Below the pieces are notes generated by a model that had not been told where the DNA came from, searched no databases, and saw only the letters and a program-made list of their open reading frames with translations. From assembly GCF_000518265.1 (NCBI RefSeq), contig NZ_JADG01000004.1:124001-188000 (forward strand): a stretch of 64,000 nt of DNA, in the 5' to 3' direction. The stretch is from Actinomadura oligospora ATCC 43269 (GTDB lineage: Bacteria > Actinomycetota > Actinomycetes > Streptosporangiales > Streptosporangiaceae). Positions 34,742-43,798 of this stretch are shown one piece after another (the stretch's first letter is position 1; every line of letters starts with the position of its first letter). The translations under genes were made by a program, and so were the position numbers.

Positions 34742-35305
34742 TCAGCTCTGGTTGAAGAACCCTCGTTCCGCCATCCGGGCCTTGTCCTCCGCCGTCACCT
34801 CCACGTTGGCGGGTGACAGGAGGAACACCTTGTTCGTAACACGCTCGATGCTGCCGTGCAGGCCGAACACCAGACCTGCCGCGAAGTCGACCAGGCGCTT
34901 GGCGTCACTGTCGACCATCTCGGTCAGGTTCATGATGACCGGCGTGCCCTCACGGAAGTGCTCCCCGATGGTCCTGGCTTCGTTGTAGGTCCTCGGGTGC
35001 AGCGTAGTGATGCGCGCAAGATCGGCGGCGGCGGAGGACTCGTAGAGCGCCACGGACCGCCGGTCCGGGGCCGCCGGGACGAGATCGCGTTCACGGTCCG
35101 CCACGTCGTCGGCTCGGGTAGGCTGAACGCCCGCCTCGTCCTCGCGGTGGCCCCCGCGCCGACCCGGGATCTGGTCGGTCTCGTCGTCGTAGACCTCGTA
35201 CTCGTCATAGTCGTCGTACTTGTCGTACTTGCTGAACTTCTCGTCGTAGCGGTCGTCCTCCACAAGGCCGAGGTAGACCGCCATCTTGCGCATCGCGCTG
35301 GCCAT
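34742..35305 (-). CDS. sepF: Cell division protein SepF
   Basis: This 187-residue protein anchors and bundles FtsZ at the membrane. The N-terminal amphipathic membrane helix is in [13 protein letters not shown]; the C-terminal SepF domain has [27 protein letters not shown] and [10 protein letters not shown]. The linker opens with an unusual Tyr/Asp/Lys-rich low-complexity stretch (about residues 18-45) before a more usual acidic region. In actinobacteria, which lack FtsA, SepF is the likely essential membrane tether. Confidence 0.96.
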   Translation of the reverse strand: MASAMRKMAVYLGLVEDDRYDEKFSKYDKYDDYDEYEVYDDETDQIPGRRGGHREDEAGVQPTRADDVADRERDLVPAAPDRRSVALYESSAAADLARITTLHPRTYNEARTIGEHFREGTPVIMNLTEMVDSDAKRLVDFAAGLVFGLHGSIERVTNKVFLLSPANVEVTAEDKARMAERGFFNQS

Positions 35306-35425
35306 ACGCCCCTCCGTCGTCCTGTGGCCGCGGCACCGGCGCCCCCTGCCGGGCCTGGCGCCGCCGTCGGACTCTTCCGCCTGCCTGTAGAAACCGCCGT
35401 CCTGACGGCCACCACTGGGGGGACA

Positions 35426-36148
35426 TTACCTGACGATTGCGCTCCGGCCGCCGAGCAACGCCGTACCGACACGCACGTGTGTCGCGCCACACGCGACGGC
35501 GGCTTCCAGGTCGCCGCTCATCCCCGCCGACATGATCGTGGCACCCGGGTGTGACAGTCGCACCTCATTTGCGAGGCGCGCGAGCCGCTCGAACGCGGGC
35601 CGCGGTTCCTCGCCGAGGGGGGCGACGGCCATCACGCCGCCCAGCTCGAGGCCCTCGGCGGCGGCGATCTGGTCGGCCAGGGCGGGCACGTCCGCCTGGG
35701 CCGCGCCCCCGCGCCCCTCCTTCTCGTCCAGGCCGACCTGCACCAGGCAGCGCAGCGTGCGGCCCTCCGCGACGGCGGCCTGGGACAGCGCCCGGACGAG
35801 CCGGGCCCGGTCCACGGACTGGACGACGCCCGCGTAGGACGCCACCGACTTGACCTTGTTGGTCTGGAGCTGGCCGACGAAGTGCCAGGTCAGGGCCAGG
35901 TCGGCGCATTCGGCCGCCTTGGGGGCGGCCTCCTGGTCGCGGTTCTCGGCGACCTGGGCGAGGCCGAGTCCGGCCAGCAGCCGCACATCGGACGCCGGGA
36001 AGGTCTTGGTCACCGCGACGAGCGTCACGTCCTCGGTGTCCCGGCCCGCGGCGGCGCAGGCGGCGGCGATCCGCTCCCGCACCTCCGCGAGGTTGGCCGC
36101 CAGTTCCTCCCGGCGGCCCGTGGACTCGCTAGAGGTGTTCGGGGTCAT
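35426..36148 (-). CDS. YggS family PLP-binding protein
   Basis: This 240-residue TIM-barrel protein keeps pyridoxal phosphate in balance; no direct catalytic reaction is known. The PLP Lys is in LVAVTKTFPASDV; HFVGQLQTNKVK and the phosphate-binding SAGMSGDLEAAVACGATHVRVGTALLG are diagnostic. Its ATG overlaps the end of pgeF by 20 bases. Confidence 0.95.
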   Translation of the reverse strand: MTPNTSSESTGRREELAANLAEVRERIAAACAAAGRDTEDVTLVAVTKTFPASDVRLLAGLGLAQVAENRDQEAAPKAAECADLALTWHFVGQLQTNKVKSVASYAGVVQSVDRARLVRALSQAAVAEGRTLRCLVQVGLDEKEGRGGAAQADVPALADQIAAAEGLELGGVMAVAPLGEEPRPAFERLARLANEVRLSHPGATIMSAGMSGDLEAAVACGATHVRVGTALLGGRSAIVR

Positions 36149-36899
36149 CGGTCAGGTCGTCCTTCAGCCATACGAATCCGGCGAACCGGCCGGTCTGGCC
36201 GTCCCGCCGGTAAGAGAAGAGGTCGGGGGTCTCGATGGTGCAGCGGGGGTCGACGCTGACGCCGGTCACGCCGCGTCCGGCGAGCTGCTCGACGATTCCG
36301 GCGCGGATGTCGAGGCCGGGGGTCCCGGCGCCGGTCGTCGCGTACGCCGCGGGCACCCGGGCGGCGACCTCGGCGCGCATGGCCTCGGGCACCTCGTAGC
36401 AGGAGCCGCAGGCGGCGGGCCCGATCGCGCCGGTGATCCGCGCGGGCTCGGCGCCGTGCTCGCGCATCCGGTCGACCAGCGCGGGGACGACCCCGGCGAG
36501 GGTGCCGGGACGTCCGGAGTGCGCGGCGCCGACGACGCCCGCGACCGGGTCGGCCAGCAGCACCGGGGCGCAGTCGGCGACCAGGACGGCCAGGACGAGG
36601 CCGGGGACCGTGGTCACGACGCCGTCGACGGCGTCGTCGCCCAGGTCGTCGGGGGACTTGACGAACGCGACGTCGGCGCCGTGCACCTGCCGCATCCAGA
36701 CGGTGCGTCCGGCGTCGACGCCGAGGACGGCGGCGGCGTGCTCGCGGTTGGCGCGCACGGCGGCCGGGTCGTCGCCGACCGCTCCGCCGAGGTTCAGACC
36801 CGCGAACGGCGCGGGGCTCACGCCGCCGGCGCGGTCGGTGAACGCCGCGCCGACACCGGCGCCGAGGGGGATTTCGTTGATCACTGAGGGGGTGGTCAC
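36129..36899 (-). CDS. pgeF: Peptidoglycan editing factor PgeF (YfiH/YlmD family)
   Basis: This 256-residue protein belongs to the YfiH family of copper/zinc-binding proteins, once called laccases and now linked to peptidoglycan editing and purine-nucleoside phosphorolysis. Metal-site residues are visible in [23 protein letters not shown] and GAAHSGRPG, with a later [12 protein letters not shown]. The GTG at 36897-36899 overlaps the ftsZ stop as GTGA; a GTG five codons later is an alternative. Confidence 0.92.
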   Translation of the reverse strand: MTTPSVINEIPLGAGVGAAFTDRAGGVSPAPFAGLNLGGAVGDDPAAVRANREHAAAVLGVDAGRTVWMRQVHGADVAFVKSPDDLGDDAVDGVVTTVPGLVLAVLVADCAPVLLADPVAGVVGAAHSGRPGTLAGVVPALVDRMREHGAEPARITGAIGPAACGSCYEVPEAMRAEVAARVPAAYATTGAGTPGLDIRAGIVEQLAGRGVTGVSVDPRCTIETPDLFSYRRDGQTGRFAGFVWLKDDLTDDPEHL

Positions 36900-38410
36900 T
36901 TCAGGAAGTCGGGCACGTCGAGGTCGTCCTCGTCCTCCTCGAACACGACCCGCCGGTTGCGGGACGGCGCCGGGGCGTTGCCGGACTCGCCGGCGTGCAC
37001 CCGGGAGGGGGCGGGCTCGGGACGCGGCGCGGGGGTGCGTCCGCCCTGGTCGGCGGCGGACTCGCCACGTCGCTCGTCCCGGTCGGCGGGCCCGGGCGCG
37101 CCGGACCCGGCCGGGCCGGGCGCGGCCTGGACCGGGGCGGGCCGCTCCGGCACCGGCGTGGGGGCCGGTGCCGCGGCGGCCTGCGCGACCGTCGTGTGCG
37201 TCGGGGCGTGCGCGGGCGGCTGGTGCTGCGGGCCGGACGGCTGGTGCCGCTCGGGCCGGTCGAGCTGCGGCGCGCCCGGACCCTGCTGACCCGGCTGGGC
37301 GAGCCCGGTCGCGGGCTCGGGGTTGCGGCCGACACGGCTCGGGATCGGGTTGGCGGGCGGCTGCGGTGCGGGCGCGGGCGCCTGCTGGCCGGACGGGTTG
37401 GGGGTGTTCTGCCGGGCCGGAGGAACCCGCCGCGCGTCAGCCTCCGGAGCCGGCCTGGTAGGGCGGCCCTCGTCGAACCCCGCGGCGATCACGGTGACCC
37501 GGACCTCGTCGCCGAGCGCGTCGTCGATGACCGCGCCGAAGATGATGTTGGCGTCCGGCGCGGCGGCGTTGGACACCAGCTGCGCCGCCTCGTTGATCTC
37601 GAACAGGCCGAGGTCGGAGCCGCCGGAGATGGACAGCAGCACGCCGTGCGCGCCGTCGATGCTGGCCTCCAGCAGCGGGCTGGAGATCGCCATCTCGGCC
37701 GCGGCCACGCTGCGGTCGTCGCCGCGCGCCGAGCCGATGCCCATGAGCGCCGAGCCCGCGCCGGACATGACCGACTTGACGTCGGCGAAGTCCAGGTTGA
37801 TCAGGCCTGGCGTGGTGATCAGGTCGGTGATGCCCTGAACACCGGAGAGGAGCACCTGGTCCGCGGCCTTGAACGCGTCCAGAACGCTGACCTGCCGGTC
37901 GCTGATCGACAGCAGCCGGTCGTTGGGGATGACGATGAGGGTGTCGACCTCGTCCCGGAGTGTCTCTATTCCGGCTTCCGCCTGCATCGCGCGGCGCTTG
38001 CCCTCGAACGAGAACGGCCGGGTGACCACGCCGATGGTGAGCGCGCCGAGGGAACGGGCGATGTTCGCCACGACGGGCGCGCCGCCGGTGCCGGTGCCGC
38101 CTCCCTCGCCCGCGGTGACGAAGACCATGTCGGCGCCCTTGAGCACCTCCTCGATCTCCTCGCGGTGGTCCTCGGCGGCCTTGCGGCCGACGTCGGGGTT
38201 GGCCCCCGCGCCGAGGCCCCGGGTGAGCTCGCGGCCCACGTCGAGCTTGACGTCGGCGTCACTCATCAGCAGCGCCTGGGCGTCCGTGTTGATCGCGATG
38301 AACTCGACGCCCTTGAGTCCCTCCTCGATCATCCGGTTGACGGCGTTGACGCCGCCGCCGCCGATGCCGACGACCTTGATGACCGCGAGGTAGTTCTGCG
38401 GTGCTGCCAC
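36896..38410 (-). CDS. ftsZ: Cell division GTPase FtsZ
   Basis: This is the tubulin homologue that builds the Z-ring. The GTP-binding signature GGGTGTG is at residues 103-109 and the T7 loop NLDFADV at 205-211. The 504-residue length is well above the typical 390-430 because the Pro/Gln/Ala-rich linker (about residues 315-490) is long. The C-terminal peptide [10 protein letters not shown], which binds SepF and other partners, is intact. I chose the GTG at 38408-38410, giving [19 protein letters not shown]; longer reading is only the open upstream frame. Confidence 0.97.
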   Translation of the reverse strand: MAAPQNYLAVIKVVGIGGGGVNAVNRMIEEGLKGVEFIAINTDAQALLMSDADVKLDVGRELTRGLGAGANPDVGRKAAEDHREEIEEVLKGADMVFVTAGEGGGTGTGGAPVVANIARSLGALTIGVVTRPFSFEGKRRAMQAEAGIETLRDEVDTLIVIPNDRLLSISDRQVSVLDAFKAADQVLLSGVQGITDLITTPGLINLDFADVKSVMSGAGSALMGIGSARGDDRSVAAAEMAISSPLLEASIDGAHGVLLSISGGSDLGLFEINEAAQLVSNAAAPDANIIFGAVIDDALGDEVRVTVIAAGFDEGRPTRPAPEADARRVPPARQNTPNPSGQQAPAPAPQPPANPIPSRVGRNPEPATGLAQPGQQGPGAPQLDRPERHQPSGPQHQPPAHAPTHTTVAQAAAAPAPTPVPERPAPVQAAPGPAGSGAPGPADRDERRGESAADQGGRTPAPRPEPAPSRVHAGESGNAPAPSRNRRVVFEEDEDDLDVPDFLK

Positions 38411-38491
38411 GACGAGGGGCCTTTCCGCTCGCTTATCTAATCGAGTCGGGGGTGAGGCCGGACCGGGCTCCGAACCCGGTTCAACCCTCAC

Positions 38492-38504
38492 CCTCAACTT
38501 GAGG
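38492..38504. promoter_or_regulatory. Inverted repeat CCTCAA-C-TTGAGG upstream of ftsZ
   Basis: A perfect 13-bp inverted repeat lies 82-94 bases upstream of the ftsZ start and 10 bases downstream of a TTGACA element (38515-38520, minus strand). It could be an operator or part of a second promoter. Confidence 0.4.
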
Positions 38505-38537
38505 CTTACAGTTATGTCAACCTGATGACTGATACGG

Positions 38538-38567
38538 ACAGTAGGGCGGGCCAACGGCCAGGGTCAA
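38538..38567 (-). promoter_or_regulatory. Candidate ftsZ promoter
   Basis: TTGACC (38562-38567), 18 bases and TACTGT (38538-38543) on the minus strand fit a housekeeping promoter about 120 bases before the ftsZ start codon. Confidence 0.5.
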
Positions 38568-38910
38568 CTAACCTCCCGCCAACCGCCCCGGCGTGTCGCG
38601 TGCGCGGACTTGGCGAGACTTGCCCTGGTTGGTACGGCCCGCCTCCGGACCGCGCCCCCGGGCCCGGCCTCCGGGCCCGTCGCCCGGTCCGCGCCCGGGT
38701 CCGGTCCAAGCTTCCCCCATCGGGACGCCCGAAGCGCTCCGACACACGGGAACCGTGCGTTCCGGCGGCACGACCAGGCGTGACCGCGGACGCGGCCCGC
38801 GGACGGCGGACGAGCGTCCGGCACCGGCCCGCGGAGCCCCCGGTCCCCTGCCGCATCCCCCGGCCGGACGGCCTGATCGGCGGACGCCCGAAGTGATCAT
38901 CACCACGCCG

Positions 38911-39744
38911 CTAGTGCGTCGTGACCACTTCGGGCGAGCTGACGTCGACCGTGTTCGCGGACCGTCCGGCGGGCGAGCGGCGCAGCGCCTCGATCAGGCG
39001 CAGCTTCTCCGCCGTCCGCTCGTCCGAGCCCCAGACGACCGTCAGGCCGTCCGCGAGGTGCAGCGTCACCGCCTCCGGCGAGCTCGCCGTCACCTCGGCC
39101 AGCTTCCGCCGCAACGCGGCCGGGAGCCGCTCGATCACGTGCAGCGCCGCCAGGCTGGACGGGTCGGACGGCCCCGGCGCGGCCACCGACAGCAGCGGCA
39201 GCCCGGCCGGACGCGCCGTCCCGTCGGTGACCGTGACCCCGGACGCGTCGAGCAGGTAGTACCGGCCGTCCCGGTCGACCATGGCGCGCGGCGTGCGCTC
39301 GGTCACGACGATCCGGACCGTCCCGGGCCACTGGCGCTCGACCTTCGCCGACGCCACCTCCCGCAGCCGCCGGACGCGGGCGCGGACCGCGCCGGTGTCG
39401 AGCCGGGCCATGGGCGAGCCGAGCGAGATCCCGGCCGCGCCCTCGATCCGGTCGCGCGGCGCGTAGTGGTTCCCGGCCACCTCCACATGTCGGACGACCA
39501 GCAGCTTCGAGCCGAGCAGCACCCATCCGGCCGCGCCGAGCACGCCCACGACCAGCAGGGTGACGAACGCGACCTTCCACCGGTTCGGGCGGCGCCGCGC
39601 GGGCGGACGCCGGACCGGCTGACGGCCCGAGGCGCGCGCCGACGCGGACGGCCCGGAATCCGGCCGTCCGCCCTCGTCGCGTGCGTCCCCTCGCGTGTGT
39701 CCTCCGCCGTGCACCGTGTGCCGCCTCGTCCCAGCCTCGGTCAT
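38911..39744 (-). CDS. ftsQ: Cell division protein FtsQ
   Basis: This 277-residue bitopic membrane protein is part of the FtsQLB-type complex. A basic, disordered cytoplasmic tail (about 55 residues) precedes one membrane helix (VAFVTLLVVGVLGAAGWVLL), then the POTRA domain (VVRHVEVAGNHYAPRDRI) and the FtsQ domain (KVERQWPGTVRIVVTERTP). ATG 39742-39744 is preceded by GGAGGG, although at a very short spacing. It lies 109 bases after murC. Confidence 0.93.
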   Translation of the reverse strand: MTEAGTRRHTVHGGGHTRGDARDEGGRPDSGPSASARASGRQPVRRPPARRRPNRWKVAFVTLLVVGVLGAAGWVLLGSKLLVVRHVEVAGNHYAPRDRIEGAAGISLGSPMARLDTGAVRARVRRLREVASAKVERQWPGTVRIVVTERTPRAMVDRDGRYYLLDASGVTVTDGTARPAGLPLLSVAAPGPSDPSSLAALHVIERLPAALRRKLAEVTASSPEAVTLHLADGLTVVWGSDERTAEKLRLIEALRRSPAGRSANTVDVSSPEVVTTH

Positions 39745-39853
39745 GCCCTCCAGGATGACCGCCGGCCGCCCGGAAGCCACGCCTCCACGCCGCGCCGCTG
39801 CTCCCCCGGGCCGCCCGGCTCCCCAGGACCGCCCGCCCGTCGCCGTGGCCCGG

Positions 39854-41275
39854 TCAGGCGTCCGCCAGGCGCTCCAGGATCACCGGGCCGAGCCTGGTCA
39901 CGTCGCCCGCGCCCAGCGTGATCACGAGGTCGCCCGGCCGGGCGAGCCCGGCCACGACGTCCGGGACCTCGTCGAACACCGGCGCGTACACCGTCTCGGT
40001 GCCGTCCGGCACGCGGTCGGCGATCAGCCGTCCGGTCACGCCGGGCTCCGGGTCCTCGCGCGCGCCGTAGACGTCCAGGACGACCGCGACGTCGGCCAGG
40101 CCCAGGGCCTCGCCGAACTCGGCGGCGAAGAACCGGGTGCGGCTGTACAGGTGCGGCTGGAAGACCGCGACGATGCGTCCCTCGCCGTCCCGGCCGTCCA
40201 GGTAGTCGCGGGTCGCCGACAGGTCGGCGACCAGCTCGGTCGGGTGGTGGGCGTAGCTGTCGAAGACCTCGGCGCCCGCCGCCTCGCCCTTGCGCTCCAG
40301 GCGCCGCATCGCGCCGCCGAAGCCGCTCAGCCCCTCGCGGACGGTCTTCAGGTCGAGGCCGAGCGCGTGCGCGACCGCGACGACGGCTGCGGCGTTGAGG
40401 GAGTTGTGCCGCCCGGGGACGGTGAGGACGACCTCGCCGAGTCCGTCCGCCTCGCCCTCGATCGTGAACCGCGACCCGAGGCCCCGCGGGGTGAAGCCGG
40501 TCACGCGCAGGTCGGCATCGTCGGCCTCGCCGTAGGTCAGGACGCGCAGCCCGCGCGCCCGCGCGAGGTCGGCGAGCTCGCGCGCGACCGGGTCGTCGGC
40601 CCCGGCGACGAACGCGCCGCCGTCCCCGACCCGTCCGACGAACTTCGCGAACAGCTCCTTGACCTGCTCGAACCCGCCGTAGTTGTCCAGGTGGTCGGCC
40701 TCGACGTTGGTCACGACCGCGATGTGCGGCGTGTACATGAGGAACGAGCCGTCGCTCTCATCGGCCTCGGCGACGAAGACCTCGCCGGTGCCCTCGTCCG
40801 CGCCGAGCCCGGTCGTGACCAGCTGCCCGCCGATGCAGTAGGACGGGTCGGCCCCGGCGTGCTGCAGGGCGACCGTCATCATCGACGTCGTGGTGGTCTT
40901 GCCGTGCGTCCCGGCGACGGCGACCGCGCGGCGGTCGGCCATCAGCGAGGCGAGCGCCGCGGACCGGTGCAGGACGCGCAGGCCCCGCGCGCGGGCGGCG
41001 GCGAGCTCGGGGTTGCCCTCCCGGATCGCCGACGAGATCACGACGGTCTCGGCGTCCCCCAGATGGGACGCGTCGTGCCCGACGAAGACCTTCGCGCCGA
41101 GCCCGGCGAGCTGGCCGAGCAGCTCGGAGTCCTTGGCGTCGCTGCCGGAGACGGTGATGCCGCGCTTCAGCATGATCCGGGCGATGCCCGACATGCCCGC
41201 GCCGCCGATCGCGATGAAGTGGACCCGGCCCAGCTCACCGGCCGGGACCACCGCGGACGGGTCGACCAGGCTCAT
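39854..41275 (-). CDS. murC: UDP-N-acetylmuramate-L-alanine ligase MurC
   Basis: This 473-residue Mur ligase adds L-Ala to UDP-MurNAc. The Rossmann start HFIAIGGAGMSGIARIML, the ATP-binding AVAGTHGKTTTTSMM, EADESDGSFL and the C-terminal FDSYAHHPTEL are MurC-specific. ATG 41273-41275 overlaps the murG stop by 4 bases; the longer frame is the murG shadow. Confidence 0.97.
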   Translation of the reverse strand: MSLVDPSAVVPAGELGRVHFIAIGGAGMSGIARIMLKRGITVSGSDAKDSELLGQLAGLGAKVFVGHDASHLGDAETVVISSAIREGNPELAAARARGLRVLHRSAALASLMADRRAVAVAGTHGKTTTTSMMTVALQHAGADPSYCIGGQLVTTGLGADEGTGEVFVAEADESDGSFLMYTPHIAVVTNVEADHLDNYGGFEQVKELFAKFVGRVGDGGAFVAGADDPVARELADLARARGLRVLTYGEADDADLRVTGFTPRGLGSRFTIEGEADGLGEVVLTVPGRHNSLNAAAVVAVAHALGLDLKTVREGLSGFGGAMRRLERKGEAAGAEVFDSYAHHPTELVADLSATRDYLDGRDGEGRIVAVFQPHLYSRTRFFAAEFGEALGLADVAVVLDVYGAREDPEPGVTGRLIADRVPDGTETVYAPVFDEVPDVVAGLARPGDLVITLGAGDVTRLGPVILERLADA

Positions 41276-42378
41276 TGGCCCTGCCCCTGCTGGTGCGCGG
41301 CGCGGACGACGTCGTAGACCATGCGGGCGAGCGCCACGTCGGCGTCCCGGCGGCCCATCCGGCCCGCGGCCTCGGACATGTTCGCCACCCGGGCCGGGTC
41401 GCGCAGGATCGGGATCAGGTGCCCGGCGATCCACTCGGGGCTGAGCTCGGCGTCGTCGATCAGCAGGCCGCCGCCGTTCTGGACGATCGGCTCGGCGTTC
41501 AGCCGCTGCTCGCCGTTGCCGATCGGCAGCGGCACGTAGACCGCGGGCAGCGCCACGGCCGACAGCTCGGCGCAGGTCATCGCGCCCGCGCGGCACATCG
41601 CCATGTCGGCGGCGGCGTAGGCGAGGTCCATCCGGTCGCAGTAGGGGATGGTCACGTACTGCGGGGCGCCGGCCGGGCCCGGGTCGGGCACCTCGGTGTT
41701 CTTCGGGCCGACGATGTGCAGCACCTGGATCCCGGCCGCGCGGAACGCGGGCGCGGCGGCGACCGCGTTGCGGTTCAGCGACCGGGCCCCCTGGGACCCG
41801 CCGAAGATCAGCAGGGTGGGCAGCTCGGGCAGCAGGCCGAAGTAGGAGCGGGCCTTGTCGCCCATCGCCATCCGGTCCAGGTTGGCGATGTCGCGGCGCA
41901 GCGGGATCCCGACGAACTTGGCGTTCGGCAGCGGCGAGTCGTGGTGGGAGACCGCGACGTGGTCGGTGAACCGCGAGCCGAGCTTGTTGGCCAGACCCGG
42001 CTTGGGGTTCGCCTCGTGCACGATGATCGGCACCTTGCGCTTGCGCGCGGCCAGGTAGCCGGGGGTGGCGACGTACCCGCCGAAGCCGACCAGCACGTCC
42101 GCGCGCATCTGGTCCAGGACGCCGGCGGCGGCGTTGATCGCGCCGCGCAGCCGTCCGGGGACCGACAGCAGCTGCGGGGTCAGCGTGCGGGGCAGCGGCA
42201 CCGGGGGGATCAAGGCGAGCTCGTAGCCGCGCTGCGGGACCAGCCGGGTCTCCAGGCCGCGCTCAGTGCCGAGGCAGACGATCCCGGTGTTCGGGTCGTG
42301 GCGGCGCAGCGCGTCGGCGAGGGCCAGGGCGGGCTCGATGTGTCCGGCGGTGCCGCCGCCGGCCAGGACAACCCTCAT
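41272..42378 (-). CDS. murG: UDP-N-acetylglucosamine transferase MurG
   Basis: This 368-residue GT28 glycosyltransferase adds GlcNAc to lipid I, giving lipid II at the inner membrane face. Gly-rich loops VLAGGGTAGHIEPALALAD and LVGFGGYVATPGYLAA, plus IFGGSQGARSLN and the donor-site MCRAGAMTCAELSA are the hallmarks. I prefer ATG 42376-42378 (MRVVLAGGG) over the TTG twelve bases earlier. Confidence 0.96.
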   Translation of the reverse strand: MRVVLAGGGTAGHIEPALALADALRRHDPNTGIVCLGTERGLETRLVPQRGYELALIPPVPLPRTLTPQLLSVPGRLRGAINAAAGVLDQMRADVLVGFGGYVATPGYLAARKRKVPIIVHEANPKPGLANKLGSRFTDHVAVSHHDSPLPNAKFVGIPLRRDIANLDRMAMGDKARSYFGLLPELPTLLIFGGSQGARSLNRNAVAAAPAFRAAGIQVLHIVGPKNTEVPDPGPAGAPQYVTIPYCDRMDLAYAAADMAMCRAGAMTCAELSAVALPAVYVPLPIGNGEQRLNAEPIVQNGGGLLIDDAELSPEWIAGHLIPILRDPARVANMSEAAGRMGRRDADVALARMVYDVVRAAHQQGQGQ

Positions 42379-42511
42379 GCTCGTTGACAACTCCTCAGCG
42401 TGTCCTCAGCGGGTTCGGTGCGCGGGTGCGGACGTCGTGCGGGCGGGACGACCCCCGCCCGCCCGGTCGCTCCGTCCGGGCGGGGGCGGGACCGTCCGGC
42501 GCTCGTCCGGG

Positions 42512-43798
42512 TCATGACCCCCGCGGTCCGAGTCCCAGCCAGCTTAGAGCCCGGGACAGCGGTCCGGGGCCGCGTGCGGCGAGCGCCTGCCTCGCGCCGG
42601 GCTCCCGCTTGGCGAACGCCAGCAGCATCCCGAGCGCGATCAGCGTGGGGATGAGGGCCGATCCGCCGTAGGAGACCAGCGGCAACGGGATGCCTGTGAT
42701 GGGAAGCACACCGATGACCGCGCCGATGTTCACGATGGCCTGGACCACCAGCCAGGCCGTCGAGCCGGCCGCGGCGAGCCGGGTGAACGGGTCCTTGACG
42801 CGGCGCGCGATGCGCAGCCCGGCGTAGGCGAGCAGCCCGAACAGGCCGAGCACCACCAGCGTCCCGACCAGCCCGAACTCCTCGCCGATGATCGCGAAGA
42901 TGAAGTCGGTCTCGGCGTGCGGCAGGAAGTCCCACTTGGCCCGTCCCTCCCCCAGCCCGGTGCCGGTCAGGCCGCCGGACGAGAGCGCGTACAGGCCCTG
43001 GGTGCCCTGGTAGTTGAAGGTGAGCTGGTTGCCGGACTGGTCCAGGAACCCGGTGAGGCGCTGCATCCGGTACGGCTCGACCACGATGAGGATCGACACC
43101 AGCAGGGCGACGAGCCCGGCGATGCCGACGAACAGCCGTCCGGGCGCGCCGACCACCCACAGCAGCGCCAGGAAGATCGTCAGGAGCACCAGCGTGGTGC
43201 CGAGGTCGTTGCCGAGCATGACCAGCAACACCAGCAGGCCCGCGCCGGGCAGCAGCGGCATCAGCAGCGGACGCCACTCGGTGAGCTGGCCGAGCTTCTC
43301 CTTGCGGGCCAGCAGGTCGGCGCCCCACAGGACCAGGCCGAGCTTGGCGGGCTCGGACGGCTGGATCTGGATCGGCCCGAGGCTGATCCAGCGGGTCGCG
43401 CCGCCCGCCGCGCGGCCGAGGCCCGGCACCAGCACCAGGGCGAGCGCCGCGACCGACAGCAGCAGCATCGGGAACGCCAGCGCCCGGAACCCCTTCAGCG
43501 GCAGCCGGGACGCCGCCCACATCCCGGGCAGGCCGATCGCCATCCACATGGCCTGCTTCTGCACCAGCGTGTACGCCGAGCCGGTCTCCTGGAGCTGCTT
43601 GACGCTGGACGCCGACAGGACCATGGTCAGGCCCAGCGCCAGCAGCATCACCGAGCAGCCGAGCACCAGGTAGTACGAGGTGAGCGGACGGTCCAGCAGC
43701 CCGACCGCGGCGGCGACCTGCTCGCGCGGCCGGGGCCGCGCCGGACGGTCGCCGCCGGTCTTCGCCTGGTCCCGCTCCGCCGCGGGGGCCGCGCTCAT
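42512..43798 (-). CDS. ftsW: Septal peptidoglycan polymerase FtsW
   Basis: This 428-residue SEDS-family glycosyltransferase polymerises lipid II with its partner FtsI. About ten membrane segments are visible. Key motifs are QPSEPAKLGLVLW, PHAETDFIFAIIGEEFGLVG and the GIPLPLVSYGGSALI signature. The 50-residue N-tail is basic/Pro-rich. ATG 43796-43798 overlaps the murD stop as ATGA. Confidence 0.96.
   Translation of the reverse strand: MSAAPAAERDQAKTGGDRPARPRPREQVAAAVGLLDRPLTSYYLVLGCSVMLLALGLTMVLSASSVKQLQETGSAYTLVQKQAMWMAIGLPGMWAASRLPLKGFRALAFPMLLLSVAALALVLVPGLGRAAGGATRWISLGPIQIQPSEPAKLGLVLWGADLLARKEKLGQLTEWRPLLMPLLPGAGLLVLLVMLGNDLGTTLVLLTIFLALLWVVGAPGRLFVGIAGLVALLVSILIVVEPYRMQRLTGFLDQSGNQLTFNYQGTQGLYALSSGGLTGTGLGEGRAKWDFLPHAETDFIFAIIGEEFGLVGTLVVLGLFGLLAYAGLRIARRVKDPFTRLAAAGSTAWLVVQAIVNIGAVIGVLPITGIPLPLVSYGGSALIPTLIALGMLLAFAKREPGARQALAARGPGPLSRALSWLGLGPRGS

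Larger units (their letters stand above)
38411..38910 (-). other. 500-bp ftsQ-ftsZ intergenic region
   Basis: No convincing ORF lies here. The left 160 bases carry a promoter-like pair and a palindrome described separately; the remainder (38570-38910) is very GC-rich and shows no feature I can name. In Streptomyces the developmentally controlled ftsZ promoters lie in the corresponding gap. Confidence 0.6.
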
